Below, piece by piece: positions 54,918-63,818 of a stretch of 64,000 bases of DNA; position 1 is the first letter of the stretch, and the number at the start of each line of letters is the position of its first letter. This DNA is from Pseudomonas sp. FEN (GTDB lineage Bacteria; Pseudomonadota; Gammaproteobacteria; Pseudomonadales; Pseudomonadaceae): the NCBI RefSeq assembly GCF_904067045.1, contig NZ_CAJFDC010000010.1, forward strand, positions 1 to 64,000, read 5' to 3'. Made by a program: the position numbers and the translations under genes. The notes under the pieces are model-generated. The model did no database searches. It was not told the DNA's origin and saw only the letters and a program-made list of their open reading frames with translations.

Positions 54918-56945
54918 TCAGTCGGAAAACCCCGTATCGATCGCCAGTTCTGTCTGCTGCTGTTCCCGCCCCCCTTCGGCGACGGCGGCTTCCAGCCGCA
55001 ACGGCGGCGGCGCGTGTTCCACCGCCCCTGGCAGCAACGGCCCCTTGATCCGCGGTCCAGAGCCGACGCCCGGGGCCTCGTCGGCCTCGGGGCCGTTCAA
55101 GGTGATGCCGTTGGCGTCGAGCTTGATGAAATGCCCGCCGACTTTGAAGGTCAGTTCCTCGTCCGCCTCGATCACCACCTTGGCTCCGGCCCGCAGGTGG
55201 ATCTCCTGCCCGGCATCGATGAAATAACCCCGTCCGGCCTTCACCTGTTGGCTGTTGCCAACCATCAGGTAGTCATCGCCTTTCACTTCGACCCGGCGGT
55301 CCTGGTGCACGGTGTGGTGCTCCTGCGCCTTGAGCTCGCAGTAGCTGTTGGCCGCCACGCACTCATGCCGTTCATGGCCGACGGTGACCGACAGGTTGTG
55401 CCCGATCTGTTGTTGCCAATCGCGCTGGGCATGCAGATAGATCTGTTCCTGGCCTTTGAGATCTTCGATACGCAGTTCATTACTGCCGCCACCGCCCGGA
55501 CTGCTCAGGCTCTTGAATACGCTGCGGGTCTTGTGGGCCGGTAGCGGGTAGGGCGTTGGCTGCGCGGGGTTGTTCAGGCAACCGACGATCAACGGGTGAT
55601 CCGGGTCGCCTTCCAGAAAGGTCACCAGCACTTCCATGCCGACCCGGGGCAGGCTGACGGCACCGTGACCCGGGCCGGCCCAGCCGGATGCCACTCGCAA
55701 CCAGCAACTGCTGTGGGCAGCGGTTTCGTCCGAGCGGTCCCAGTGGAACTTGACCTTCACCCGACCATATTCGTCGCAGTGGATTTCTTCGCCGGGCGGG
55801 CCGCTGACGATGGCGGTCTGGGCATTCAGGCGACGGGATGCGCGTGCTTGCCGCGGCGGACGAAAGAACACATCCCACGGCGTGGCGAGAAAGCTATTGC
55901 GATAACCCTGGCGGAAGTCGCTGTCGGTACTGTTCGGGCTCGCCGCCGACTCTTCCAGCACCTGCGGCTGCTGGCCTTCGTGGACAAGCCGGGTCAACAG
56001 CCAGAGCGCGTTCCAGTCCGACTGCGGATGGTCGATCAGGGGCAGGAAATGTCCACTGGCCAGCCGTGGTTCATCGCTTTTGCCCGAGGCCTGGCGGTAG
56101 TCGCTTCGATGGCTTTCCAACCGGCGCCGGTTGTGCTGTCGACCATATTCGTCGCGCTTGTAGCGACCGGGGTAGTGGTAATCCTCAAGGTCTGGTTGCG
56201 GCAGGGAGTGGAACGTGCAGGCGCTGTTTTCCAGGCGCGCGCCGGGGTGTTCGAAGTCGTAGTCGCGCAAGGTCGCCCGGGTGCTGCGGGTTTCCAGGCG
56301 CAGGTCAAAGGCCTTGATGCTCGGAGTCGCGGCCACGGCGCCGCTGTCCGGCACATAGGGCACCGCATCGGGCAGTCGGCGAAAGAAGCTCTGGTCATCA
56401 CCGAAGGCCAGGTGATGGCCCTGCGGATGGTGTTGGAAGTGATAGTGCAGACCGTCTTCGGCACACAGCCGCTGGATGAAATCCAGGTCGGACTCGTTGT
56501 ACTGCACACAGTATTCGCGAGCGGGTAAGGGCTGGGCGAGGTTGAAGCTGAAGGCGTTGTCGAGAATGCCATGGTCCTTGAGCACCTGGGCGATGATCTG
56601 CGGCACGCTGCGGTTCTGGAAGATGCGCTGGTTGAAGCGATGGCTCAGATAGGTCAGCCGGGGTACGAGGGTGAGTTGATAATGCGTCCAGCGCTGGTCG
56701 GTATCGCCCTGGCCGATGCCATGGACCTGGCCGTGAATACCCGCGTTGCCGGCATCGAAGGCGAGAAAGCCCTGTTTGTGCAGCAACTCCTCAAGGTTCA
56801 GGTCCGGGTGCCGGCTGACCAGTTCCAGTTCGAAGCGGTAAGGTTGGCTGATGGCCTCCGTGCCCTTGAACGCCAGGACTTCCAGCTCCTGTTCGAAGCC
56901 TGGAAGGGTGAAGGTGAAGCGCGATTGATTCGCCGAGGTGAACAT
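54918..56945 (-). CDS. vgrG: Type VI secretion spike protein VgrG/TssI
   Basis: A 675-residue spike protein. The gp27-like part begins FTFTLPGFEQELEVLAFKGT and includes ESDLDFIQRLCAEDGLHYHF. The gp5/OB part has RVKVKFHWDRSDETAAHSSC and DPDHPLIVGCLNN. The beta-helix DUF2345-type needle follows (about 480-640). A 35-residue tail is specific. ATG 56945 has AGGAGG 8 bases upstream. No PAAR, DUF4123 or EagR chaperone gene lies between it and the effector. Confidence 0.95.
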   Translation of the reverse strand: MFTSANQSRFTFTLPGFEQELEVLAFKGTEAISQPYRFELELVSRHPDLNLEELLHKQGFLAFDAGNAGIHGQVHGIGQGDTDQRWTHYQLTLVPRLTYLSHRFNQRIFQNRSVPQIIAQVLKDHGILDNAFSFNLAQPLPAREYCVQYNESDLDFIQRLCAEDGLHYHFQHHPQGHHLAFGDDQSFFRRLPDAVPYVPDSGAVAATPSIKAFDLRLETRSTRATLRDYDFEHPGARLENSACTFHSLPQPDLEDYHYPGRYKRDEYGRQHNRRRLESHRSDYRQASGKSDEPRLASGHFLPLIDHPQSDWNALWLLTRLVHEGQQPQVLEESAASPNSTDSDFRQGYRNSFLATPWDVFFRPPRQARASRRLNAQTAIVSGPPGEEIHCDEYGRVKVKFHWDRSDETAAHSSCWLRVASGWAGPGHGAVSLPRVGMEVLVTFLEGDPDHPLIVGCLNNPAQPTPYPLPAHKTRSVFKSLSSPGGGGSNELRIEDLKGQEQIYLHAQRDWQQQIGHNLSVTVGHERHECVAANSYCELKAQEHHTVHQDRRVEVKGDDYLMVGNSQQVKAGRGYFIDAGQEIHLRAGAKVVIEADEELTFKVGGHFIKLDANGITLNGPEADEAPGVGSGPRIKGPLLPGAVEHAPPPLRLEAAVAEGGREQQQTELAIDTGFSD

Positions 56946-57302
56946 CCGTTGTTCCTCCTGCAAGGGGAAAATACGGAGTTTGGACCTGTTGGTAGTAGTG
57001 TTGAATGCTCGAAAAGAAAATCAGAATCAGGCTACAAGGTCTTATATTTGAGGGCTGTAGGGTGACGTAGGGGCAAAGGAGAAGGGCTTGAAGGAAGGCT
57101 GATCAGTTAAAAGGTAAAAGCTAGGCTGCTGGTAAACAGCTCTCTTCTGTCTGCCAAGAAAAAAGCTTCTCGATTCTGTTACAAGAAATTTCGAGCCGAG
57201 TACTTCTGGGTTGCAGTGCGTCCTACAAAAAAGATCCCCATCTAGAGCCGTTGTTATCAACGGTAGACTGCAAACATTGTGTGAACTATCTTACACGTAG
57301 AG

Positions 57303-57483
57303 TATTTTTGAAGAGCTAAAGTTCTTCAGTGCGTAACCCTCCTCGCGTTAAGAGGTTGACAAGAATGAAATCATTTATTTAGATTGAAAAACATTCGATT
57401 GTTTTTGGGTGGGATAAAAATACCCTTAATAAGGGCAATAAGAAATTTCATTCATGGCGGACCGATGTAGCTCTTCAAAAATA
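57303..57483. repeat. 181-bp segment bounded by perfect 16-bp inverted repeats
   Basis: TATTTTTGAAGAGCTA at 57303-57318 and its exact complement at 57468-57483, separated by 149 bases. The right arm ends 11 bases before the ATG at 57495, leaving AAAGGCGAAATC with the ribosome site. It could be a MITE-like insert that supplies the promoter, or a large stem in the leader. Confidence 0.55.
57356..57384 (+). promoter_or_regulatory. Sigma-70-type promoter for 57495-58487
   Basis: TTGACA (57356-57361) and TTAGAT (57379-57384) with 17-base spacing lie within the inverted-repeat segment and point toward the oxidase gene. Confidence 0.5.
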
Positions 57484-57494
57484 AAGGCGAAATC

Positions 57495-58487
57495 ATGAGC
57501 TCGGAATCATTGCGAAGTCATTTCCAAATATTTGAGCAAAACAAGTCAAGCAAGTCGATGCACCAGTTTGGTGAGATTTTTATTGAAGCGTTAACCAGTT
57601 ATCTCGGAAATTTAAAAATACCAGGTCGAGATATATTCGGCAACTTTCAGAGGGGGCCTCTATTTGCGCAGGTTGATCAAATAGCTGAGATTCAAAATGC
57701 GATGCACGAAGTACTTTGCCATCCGAGTACTCAAGAGGCACAGACCTACGCCGAAAATGCATTTAAAGCCTTTCTCAAAAAAGACAAGACAGATGTTGGT
57801 GTTTTGAAATTTTTCAATGGGTGGAATGAAACCCACAAGACAACTAGCTTAGTCTCCGCCAAAATTATCATGCGTTTATCTGCGGACGCTCTATCCGTAT
57901 CTGCCGAAAGGCGAGCTGGATACCATAACGTTATGGCACACATGCATGAGGTTGCGAAAGATGATTTCGGCCTCGGACACAAAGGACATGATGGCATGTA
58001 CGATTATATGACGGCTGCCTTTGGTGCGCCTGACTGGGTAGAAAGTCAGTATAAAGTTGATGCATGTGAGCTGTTCTCTGCATTCCTCTACGCTACTGGC
58101 GTAGCGGAACATAAATCCCCCATGAATTCTATTGAGCATAAACAATCCATCATGGATGCTATGATGGTCTCCATCGCTTCAGAGCTTTGGAACGGACGAG
58201 AATATAATTTTCTCGCTCAACACATTGAGAAAAAACTTCTTTCTTTTAACCCCTTATTGAGCAGCAACGTTCAGGATCTGCGAAATGCAAAAGGATATGT
58301 ATTGGGCCATGCTGGAGAAGTAGAAAACAAGCACGGCCTACATGCTTTGGCTGCAGCACAAACCTATGGTCGAACGGTAGATCTAAGATTTGAGGTTGAT
58401 CGCCTAAAAGAAATAATGTTGGATTATAATCAGCGTGTTGGAAAAGCATTCAATTCTTTGCATGTGGCTTTGACCTCGACAGGCTGA
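57495..58487 (+). CDS. Haem-oxygenase-like diiron oxidase/oxygenase (HDO) candidate
   Basis: A 330-residue all-helical protein. The middle segment MHEVAKDDFGLGHKGHDGMY supplies Glu152 and His162/His165, the spacing seen in BesC-type enzymes (Glu then His ten residues later). The C-terminal segment HAGEVENKHGLHALAAAQTY offers His272, Glu275, Glu277 and His280, followed by a long helix, as in the iron-containing redox enzyme family (UndA, BesC, SznF relatives). Assignment is from this pattern and is not certain. AT-rich codon use differs from its surroundings, suggesting horizontal gain. A TSUP permease follows 163 bases later. Confidence 0.6.
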   Translation: MSSESLRSHFQIFEQNKSSKSMHQFGEIFIEALTSYLGNLKIPGRDIFGNFQRGPLFAQVDQIAEIQNAMHEVLCHPSTQEAQTYAENAFKAFLKKDKTDVGVLKFFNGWNETHKTTSLVSAKIIMRLSADALSVSAERRAGYHNVMAHMHEVAKDDFGLGHKGHDGMYDYMTAAFGAPDWVESQYKVDACELFSAFLYATGVAEHKSPMNSIEHKQSIMDAMMVSIASELWNGREYNFLAQHIEKKLLSFNPLLSSNVQDLRNAKGYVLGHAGEVENKHGLHALAAAQTYGRTVDLRFEVDRLKEIMLDYNQRVGKAFNSLHVALTSTG

Positions 58488-58650
58488 TGTGTTGCTGGTA
58501 CTCATCTTGTGTCCTCGTATATCCAAGTCCACAGTTTTTTATGCGGCTTTAAGTATGCTGGTCGATGTAGTGATTAATTTTCGTAGCGTCCCTATAGATG
58601 GGGTTTCATAGTGACTACTCAAGAACGCAAATCCTGATTGGATACTTTAT

Positions 58651-59418
58651 ATGGACTTTGAATACTCCGTGATTGCGTTAGGCTTCTTTGCTTTTTGCGG
58701 TGGCTTGATTGATGCGGCCGTTGGCGGAGGTGGGCTTGTGCAGCTGCCAGCACTTTTCCACGCTTTACCCCAATACAGTTTGGCTACGGTTTTTGGAACC
58801 AACAAGCTATCTGTTTTGGCGGGTAGCTTCTCTTCCATATTCACCTATCTCAAAAGAATAAAAATCATATGGAGACTTATGCTTCCAACTATGATTTCAG
58901 CTTTTATCTTTGCCTTCTTTGGCGCGCTCTCTGTTTCTCTCGTTCCAAAGAGGCTTATGGAGTATGTTGCTTTCTTTGTTTTAATAGTGATGGCTATTTA
59001 TATTTTTCTAAAAAAAGACTTGGGTCGAGTCGGTTCTAATATTCAGGTCGGAAGGAAAGAAGTTCTGCTGGGGATTTTTTGGGGCGGATTAATCGGTTTT
59101 TATGATGGCGTGTTCGGGCCCGGTAGCGGCAGCCTTCTACTTTTTGTTTTTGTAAGATATTTTGGGTTCGACTTTCTAAATGCCTCAGCTTCAGCAAAAC
59201 TGGTTAATTTAGGAACATTTAGCGCGGCGCTAATGTTTTTTATCCCCTCTGGTAACGTTTTGTGGGCAATAGGTGGCGTCGTTGCCGTATGCAATATTGC
59301 AGGCTCCATTGCTGGGGTTTTCTTAGCGCTGCGTTATGGAAGTGGCTGTATTCGAATATTCTTTTTGATTCTGCTTGTGTTCCTCATCGGAAGGATGGGG
59401 ATGTCCATATTCTTATGA
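58651..59418 (+). CDS. TSUP (TauE/SafE) family permease
   Basis: A 255-residue membrane protein with about eight helices. Half-repeat motifs are GGLIDAAVGGGGLVQLPALF with FGTNKLSVLAGSFSS, and GFYDGVFGPGSGSLLLFVFV. It is of the YfcA-like branch, distinct from the TSUP at 46234. Base use is AT-rich like the preceding gene, so the two probably arrived together. It may export an anionic product or by-product; this is inference. Confidence 0.85.
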   Translation: MDFEYSVIALGFFAFCGGLIDAAVGGGGLVQLPALFHALPQYSLATVFGTNKLSVLAGSFSSIFTYLKRIKIIWRLMLPTMISAFIFAFFGALSVSLVPKRLMEYVAFFVLIVMAIYIFLKKDLGRVGSNIQVGRKEVLLGIFWGGLIGFYDGVFGPGSGSLLLFVFVRYFGFDFLNASASAKLVNLGTFSAALMFFIPSGNVLWAIGGVVAVCNIAGSIAGVFLALRYGSGCIRIFFLILLVFLIGRMGMSIFL

Positions 59419-59447
59419 TTCAAGCCGTTTGCAAGTGATTTTCTGAG

Positions 59448-59777
59448 TCAGTAATCCTCCCCACGCTCAGTAATATCCTTCTCTATCGGTGGCGCATTGG
59501 GATCCTGACCCGCCGGGAATTTTCCTTTGAGGTTCCAGGCAAAGGCGATGATCTCGGCGATGGTCCGGTACAGCTCCTCTGGAATACTGTCGCCCAGCTC
59601 CATCCGGGCCAGCAGTTTCACCAGCTCGGCATTCTCGTAGATCGGTACTTCATAGTCGCGGGCCAGTTTCAGAATGGCTTCGGCCAGTTCCTCGTCCCCC
59701 TTGGCGGTGAGGGTCGGGGCCTGTTGGCCGTCGTACTTGAGGGCAATGGCCTGGCGTGGGGTGTTGGGATTCTTCAT
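59448..59777 (-). CDS. FlhB C-terminal-domain-like export switch protein
   Basis: A 109-residue stand-alone relative of the cytoplasmic FlhB/YscU domain (RQAIALKYDGQQAPTLTAKG, then VPIYENAELVKLLARMELGD, IPEELYRTIAEIIAFAWNLK). It lacks the N-terminal membrane part and the NPTH autocleavage motif. Its ATG overlaps the fliK stop (ATGA), so the two are co-translated. It probably modulates flagellar export substrate choice. Confidence 0.87.
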   Translation of the reverse strand: MKNPNTPRQAIALKYDGQQAPTLTAKGDEELAEAILKLARDYEVPIYENAELVKLLARMELGDSIPEELYRTIAEIIAFAWNLKGKFPAGQDPNAPPIEKDITERGEDY

Positions 59778-61345
59778 GCGGTTTCGTCGACCCAGCGTTG
59801 TTCCAATCGGGTTTGCTTGCCCTGGGGCGGGGTGCCCTGATGGCAATCGAGGTCGCTGACGTTCAGGCCCGAGGCGCGCAAGCGCTCGCGCAGTTCGCCC
59901 AATTGGCTGGCGATCAGGCTGGCGGTGTATGGGCGTTCGGCCCACAACTGGCTGGACAGGCTGCCGCGCAGCCACTGTGCCTGGACTTGCAGCGGCCCCA
60001 GCGGCTCGAGGTCGAAGGCCAATTCCACCCGCCACAGTTGTTCCTTCTGCTCGCGTTGTTCGCGTTTCTCTTGTTGGGGCTGTTGCTCCCTTTCCTCATG
60101 CTGGATCTTGATCTGCAAGGGCACGATGTCTTGCAGGTTGCGCATGGGAATCTCCAGCTGCCAGGTGGTTTGCAGATTGCCTTCGGGGGTACGCCCGGTC
60201 TGTTCCAGGCTCGACAACTGATGGCTTTGCAGGCGTGAGACGGCGGCCGCGGCCAGGCGCAGGAGCCCCTCCAGGTCGCCCTCGCCGGCAAGGCTTTGCA
60301 GCAGCCGCGAGGGCAATGGAAAGCTGATCGGCTTGGCCGGCTCGCCAACCTGGCCGAGGGTGCCCAGGGCGCTGCGGACAAAGCCCGGCAGCGTGCGGGC
60401 GAGCAGGCTGGCGGCGGCCCCGGGATCAAAGTTCGGGCTGCCGGGTAGTTGCGGCATGATCTGGGCGATCAGGCGCAGCAGGTTGGCCTTGAGGTCCGGT
60501 GTCAGGGCCGGGTTTTGCCCCTGCAACAGGCTGGCTTCGAGGAACAGGCCGCTGTTCTGCAGGGCCTGGGCCAGGCCTTTGGGGGTGCTCAACTGGTTGA
60601 TGTCGGGCAGGTCCGTCAGCAGGGTGTTGATGGCCGCGCGCAGGTCGGCGGGCAACTCGGTGTTTCGGGGCAGGTTCTGCAAGGTGTTGATCAGGCTGTC
60701 GAGCGAACCCTGCCGGCCTTGCTGGGTGACCAGTTGCTGGGCCACCGCCAGTTGGTCCTGGCGGGCGGCAAGCGGTACCAGGCTCAGGCTCTGCGCGCCC
60801 TGCACCTGGGCGCTGAGCAGGCTGCCGAGGCGCAGCGGCTGCGGGCTGTCGAGGGTCAGGGTGGTACCGCTCAGGACCGTGTTGAGCAGGGTCACCAGCG
60901 AGCGATAGACCGCCGGCTGTCCCGGGACTTGTGGCAGTACCTGGCTGGTCATGACCTTGCCTTGCAGCAGGGTGCCGAGCGGTAGTTGCGTGGTATCCAG
61001 GCGGGTCAGGGCGGCGACGCTGGCGCTCAGGGCCTGTTGCACGGTGATCGCCAGGTTGCCGGGTGACGGTTGGGTCACGGCGATGCTGGCGCCTTGTGGC
61101 AGCGGCAGGTTGCTGCTGGCCTGCACGGTGGTCTGGCGACCGCCGTCGGTGGTGACCTTGAGCAGCAACTGGAAGGTCTGGTCGGTTTGCTTGAGGGACA
61201 GGACCTCGGCCTCGGCACTCTGCCCGGGGGCGATCAGGCCTTCCAGGGGCGGTGTCAGCTGCAGCAACTCGCCGGCCAGCAGCAGCGGGCGGCTGTTGGC
61301 CGGGATCAGCTGGGGCAGAGGGGGGATGGTAAATTCGCCTGTCAT
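59774..61345 (-). CDS. FliK-like flagellar hook-length control protein
   Basis: A 523-residue protein, rich in Gln, Leu and Pro through the N-terminal 350 residues, with a C-terminal FliK-type domain (LWRVELAFDLEPLGPLQVQA and GELRERLRASGLNVSDLDCH). A Glu/Gln-rich coiled stretch (EEREQQPQQEKREQREQKEQ) precedes that domain. It is outside any flagellar cluster, paired only with the FlhB-C protein, as in other Pseudomonas next to ccm. Confidence 0.8.
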   Translation of the reverse strand: MTGEFTIPPLPQLIPANSRPLLLAGELLQLTPPLEGLIAPGQSAEAEVLSLKQTDQTFQLLLKVTTDGGRQTTVQASSNLPLPQGASIAVTQPSPGNLAITVQQALSASVAALTRLDTTQLPLGTLLQGKVMTSQVLPQVPGQPAVYRSLVTLLNTVLSGTTLTLDSPQPLRLGSLLSAQVQGAQSLSLVPLAARQDQLAVAQQLVTQQGRQGSLDSLINTLQNLPRNTELPADLRAAINTLLTDLPDINQLSTPKGLAQALQNSGLFLEASLLQGQNPALTPDLKANLLRLIAQIMPQLPGSPNFDPGAAASLLARTLPGFVRSALGTLGQVGEPAKPISFPLPSRLLQSLAGEGDLEGLLRLAAAAVSRLQSHQLSSLEQTGRTPEGNLQTTWQLEIPMRNLQDIVPLQIKIQHEEREQQPQQEKREQREQKEQLWRVELAFDLEPLGPLQVQAQWLRGSLSSQLWAERPYTASLIASQLGELRERLRASGLNVSDLDCHQGTPPQGKQTRLEQRWVDETA

Positions 61346-61394
61346 TGGGTCGCAGCCTGTCGAAATAGCCCTCTTTAGAGTAAGGCATCACATG

Positions 61395-61400
61395 TATAAT
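61395..61400 (+). promoter_or_regulatory. Consensus -10 element upstream of ccmA
   Basis: TATAAT lies in the 195-base divergent gap between fliK and ccmA. No strong -35 is seen 17 bases upstream, so it is a tentative ccm promoter. Confidence 0.35.
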
Positions 61401-61540
61401 GCGGCGCCGTCTCCGAAAGTGTGTCCAAAATAGCGCAGAAATTGACACAGCTCTGTGGGACGAGCTGCAAAAGCATTTATTCTGCTTCACTTTAACGGCT
61501 GCGCCCGTGCCGACTTGAACTGTAAAAAGGCCTCGATTAT

Positions 61541-62176
61541 TTGACCAGCCCTCTTCTAGAAGCCTTGGCGCTCAGCTGTGAGCGTGACGGACGGATGCTC
61601 TTCGAGCACCTCGAGTTACAGCTGCGCCCTGGCGACCTGTTGCAGATCAGCGGCCCCAACGGCAGCGGCAAGACCAGCCTGCTACGCCTGCTGGCCGGCC
61701 TGATGCAGCCGACCGCCGGCGAGGTAAGGCTCCACGGGCAGCCGCTGAGTGCCCAGCGCAGCGAGCTGGCGCGCACATTGTTGTGGATTGGTCACGCCGC
61801 CGGGATCAAGGATCTGCTCACCGCCGAAGAAAACCTGCGCTGGCTGTGTGCCTTGCATCAACCGGTCGGCCGCGAGGCGATCTGGCAAGCCCTGGCGGCG
61901 GTCGGGCTGCGCGGTTTCGAAGATGTCTCGTGCCATACCCTGTCCGCCGGACAGCAACGGCGCGTGGCCCTGGCCCGATTGCACCTGGACAGCCCGCCGC
62001 TGTGGATTCTCGACGAGCCGTTCACCGCCCTGGACAAACAGGGCGTCGCCGAGCTCGAGGAACACCTGGCCGGCCATTGCGAGCGCGGGGGCATGATCGT
62101 GCTGACCACTCACCACACCCTGACCCGCGTGCCGGCCGGCTACCGTGATATCGACCTGGGGCGGTGGACCGCATGA
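61541..62176 (+). CDS. ccmA: Haem exporter ATP-binding protein CcmA
   Basis: A 211-residue ABC ATPase of cytochrome c maturation. Walker A is GPNGSGKTS, the signature is [14 protein letters not shown], Walker B is LWILDEPF, and the switch His is in LTTHH. The start is TTG at 61541, giving MTSPLLEAL, with AAAAGG upstream. CcmA powers release of haem-loaded CcmE from CcmCD. Its stop overlaps ccmB. Confidence 0.95.
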   Translation: MTSPLLEALALSCERDGRMLFEHLELQLRPGDLLQISGPNGSGKTSLLRLLAGLMQPTAGEVRLHGQPLSAQRSELARTLLWIGHAAGIKDLLTAEENLRWLCALHQPVGREAIWQALAAVGLRGFEDVSCHTLSAGQQRRVALARLHLDSPPLWILDEPFTALDKQGVAELEEHLAGHCERGGMIVLTTHHTLTRVPAGYRDIDLGRWTA

Positions 62177-62841
62177 GTGTGTTCGGCCTGTTGTTCGCCC
62201 GCGAGGCGCGCCTGTTGTTTCGCCGTCCGGCGGAACTGGCCAATCCGCTGGTGTTCTTCGCCATTGTGATCGCGCTGTTCCCCTTGGCGGTCGGTCCCGA
62301 GACTAATATGTTGCAAACCTTGTCTCCGGGACTGGTCTGGGTGGCGGCCCTGTTGTCCGTCCTGCTCTCGCTGGACGGGCTTTTCCGCGGTGATTTCGAA
62401 GATGGATCCCTGGAACAGTGGGTCCTTTCGTCGCACCCCCTGGCCCTTCTGGTTTTGGCCAAGGTACTGGCACACTGGGTGTTTTCCGGGCTGGCGCTGG
62501 TCCTGCTCGCGCCGTTGCTGGCGCTGATGCTCGGATTACCCGGCGCCTGCTTGCCGGTGCTGCTGTTATCGCTACTCTTGGGTACGCCGGTACTGAGTCT
62601 GCTCGGTGCGGTGGGCGCGGCCCTGACGGTGGGGTTGAAACGTGGTGGCCTGTTACTGGCCCTGCTGATCCTGCCACTGTACATCCCGGTCCTGATTCTC
62701 GGCAGCGGGGCCTTGCAGGCCGCGTTGCAGGGCATGCCGGCCACGGGGTACCTGCTCTGGCTGGGCAGCCTGGCCGCCCTGGCGGTGACCCTGACACCTT
62801 TTGCAATAGCGGCTGGCCTGAAGATCAGCGTCGGCGAATAA
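62173..62841 (+). CDS. ccmB: Haem exporter permease CcmB
   Basis: A 222-residue membrane protein with six helices. [20 protein letters not shown] at the start and [20 protein letters not shown] in the first loop are CcmB signatures. ATG 62173 overlaps the ccmA stop (ATGA). Confidence 0.95.
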   Translation: MSVFGLLFAREARLLFRRPAELANPLVFFAIVIALFPLAVGPETNMLQTLSPGLVWVAALLSVLLSLDGLFRGDFEDGSLEQWVLSSHPLALLVLAKVLAHWVFSGLALVLLAPLLALMLGLPGACLPVLLLSLLLGTPVLSLLGAVGAALTVGLKRGGLLLALLILPLYIPVLILGSGALQAALQGMPATGYLLWLGSLAALAVTLTPFAIAAGLKISVGE

Positions 62842-62889
62842 TGAGGTCTGGTCAGCTGATGACCAGCGAAGATCCTTGGATGTACCGTG

Positions 62890-63645
62890 ATGAACTGGAC
62901 TTGGTTTCATAAGCTGGGCTCGCCCAAATGGTTCTATGGCATCAGCGGACGCCTGCTGCCCTGGCTGAGCGTGGCCGCCGTGCTGCTGATCGGCGTCGGC
63001 GTGGTCTGGGGCCTGGCCTTCGCGCCGCCGGACTACCAGCAGGGCAACAGCTTTCGCATCATCTACATCCACGTGCCGGCGGCGATGCTGGCCCAGTCCT
63101 GCTATGTGATGCTGGCGGTCTGCGGTGCGGTGGGGCTGGTGTGGAAGATGAAGCTGGCCGACATCGCGCTGCAATGCGCGGCGCCGATCGGCGCCTGGAT
63201 GACCGCCGTGGCGCTGGTCACCGGGGCGATCTGGGGCAAGCCGACCTGGGGCGCGTGGTGGGTCTGGGATGCGCGCCTGACCTCGATGCTGATCCTGCTG
63301 TTCCTCTATTTCGGCCTGATCGCCCTGGGCAACGCCATCAGCAATCGCGACAGCGCGGCCAAGGCCTGCGCGGTGCTGGCGATTGTCGGGGTGATCAATA
63401 TCCCGATCATCAAATACTCGGTGGAATGGTGGAACACCCTGCACCAGGGGGTGACTTTCAGCCTGACCGAAAAGCCCGCGATGCCTGCTGAAATGTGGCT
63501 GCCGCTGCTGCTGACGGTGCTGGGCTTCTACTGTTTCTTCGGCGCCGTGGTACTGCTGCGCATGCGCCTCGAGGTGCTCAAGCGCGAGGCCCGGACCAGT
63601 TGGGTCAAGGCGCAGATCCTGAACGAACTGGAGGTGGCTCGATGA
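62890..63645 (+). CDS. ccmC: Haem-handling protein CcmC
   Basis: A 251-residue six-helix protein that loads haem onto CcmE. The tryptophan-rich WWD segment is [13 protein letters not shown]. The haem-ligand histidines are expected in [10 protein letters not shown] and [11 protein letters not shown]. It starts 48 bases after ccmB; a GTG one codon upstream of the ATG is an alternative. Its stop overlaps ccmD. Confidence 0.96.
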   Translation: MNWTWFHKLGSPKWFYGISGRLLPWLSVAAVLLIGVGVVWGLAFAPPDYQQGNSFRIIYIHVPAAMLAQSCYVMLAVCGAVGLVWKMKLADIALQCAAPIGAWMTAVALVTGAIWGKPTWGAWWVWDARLTSMLILLFLYFGLIALGNAISNRDSAAKACAVLAIVGVINIPIIKYSVEWWNTLHQGVTFSLTEKPAMPAEMWLPLLLTVLGFYCFFGAVVLLRMRLEVLKREARTSWVKAQILNELEVAR

Positions 63646-63818
63646 GTTTTGCCTCCTTCGGCGATTTTCTCGCCATGGGCCATCACGGCCTGTATGTCTG
63701 GTCGGCCTATGGCATCTGCCTGGCCGTGCTGGCTTTGAACGTCGCGGCGCCGATCCTGGCCCGGCGGCGTTACCTGCAACAAGAGGCGCGTCGTCTGCGC
63801 CGGGAGAATGCCAAGTGA
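63642..63818 (+). CDS. ccmD: Haem exporter protein CcmD
   Basis: A 58-residue single-span protein. [20 protein letters not shown] is the conserved N-terminal segment, followed by the membrane helix and a basic C-terminus ([16 protein letters not shown]). CcmD is needed to release holo-CcmE from CcmABC. It overlaps both neighbours by 4 bases. Confidence 0.93.
   Translation: MSFASFGDFLAMGHHGLYVWSAYGICLAVLALNVAAPILARRRYLQQEARRLRRENAK

Larger units (their letters stand above)
56946..57494. other. AT-rich intergenic region upstream of the diiron-oxidase candidate
   Basis: A 549-base gap of much lower GC than the vgrG side. It contains the 181-bp inverted-repeat element, a promoter, and small hairpins (CCGTTG-TTAT-CAACGG near 57248-57263; CCCTT-AAT-AAGGG at 57423-57435). 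A 72-codon minus-strand frame (57042-57260) has no supportive feature. Confidence 0.5.

Noticed and set aside
57042..57260. 72-codon minus-strand frame upstream of vgrG
   Set aside because: No ribosome site, no recognisable motif, and the region is AT-rich and non-coding in appearance.
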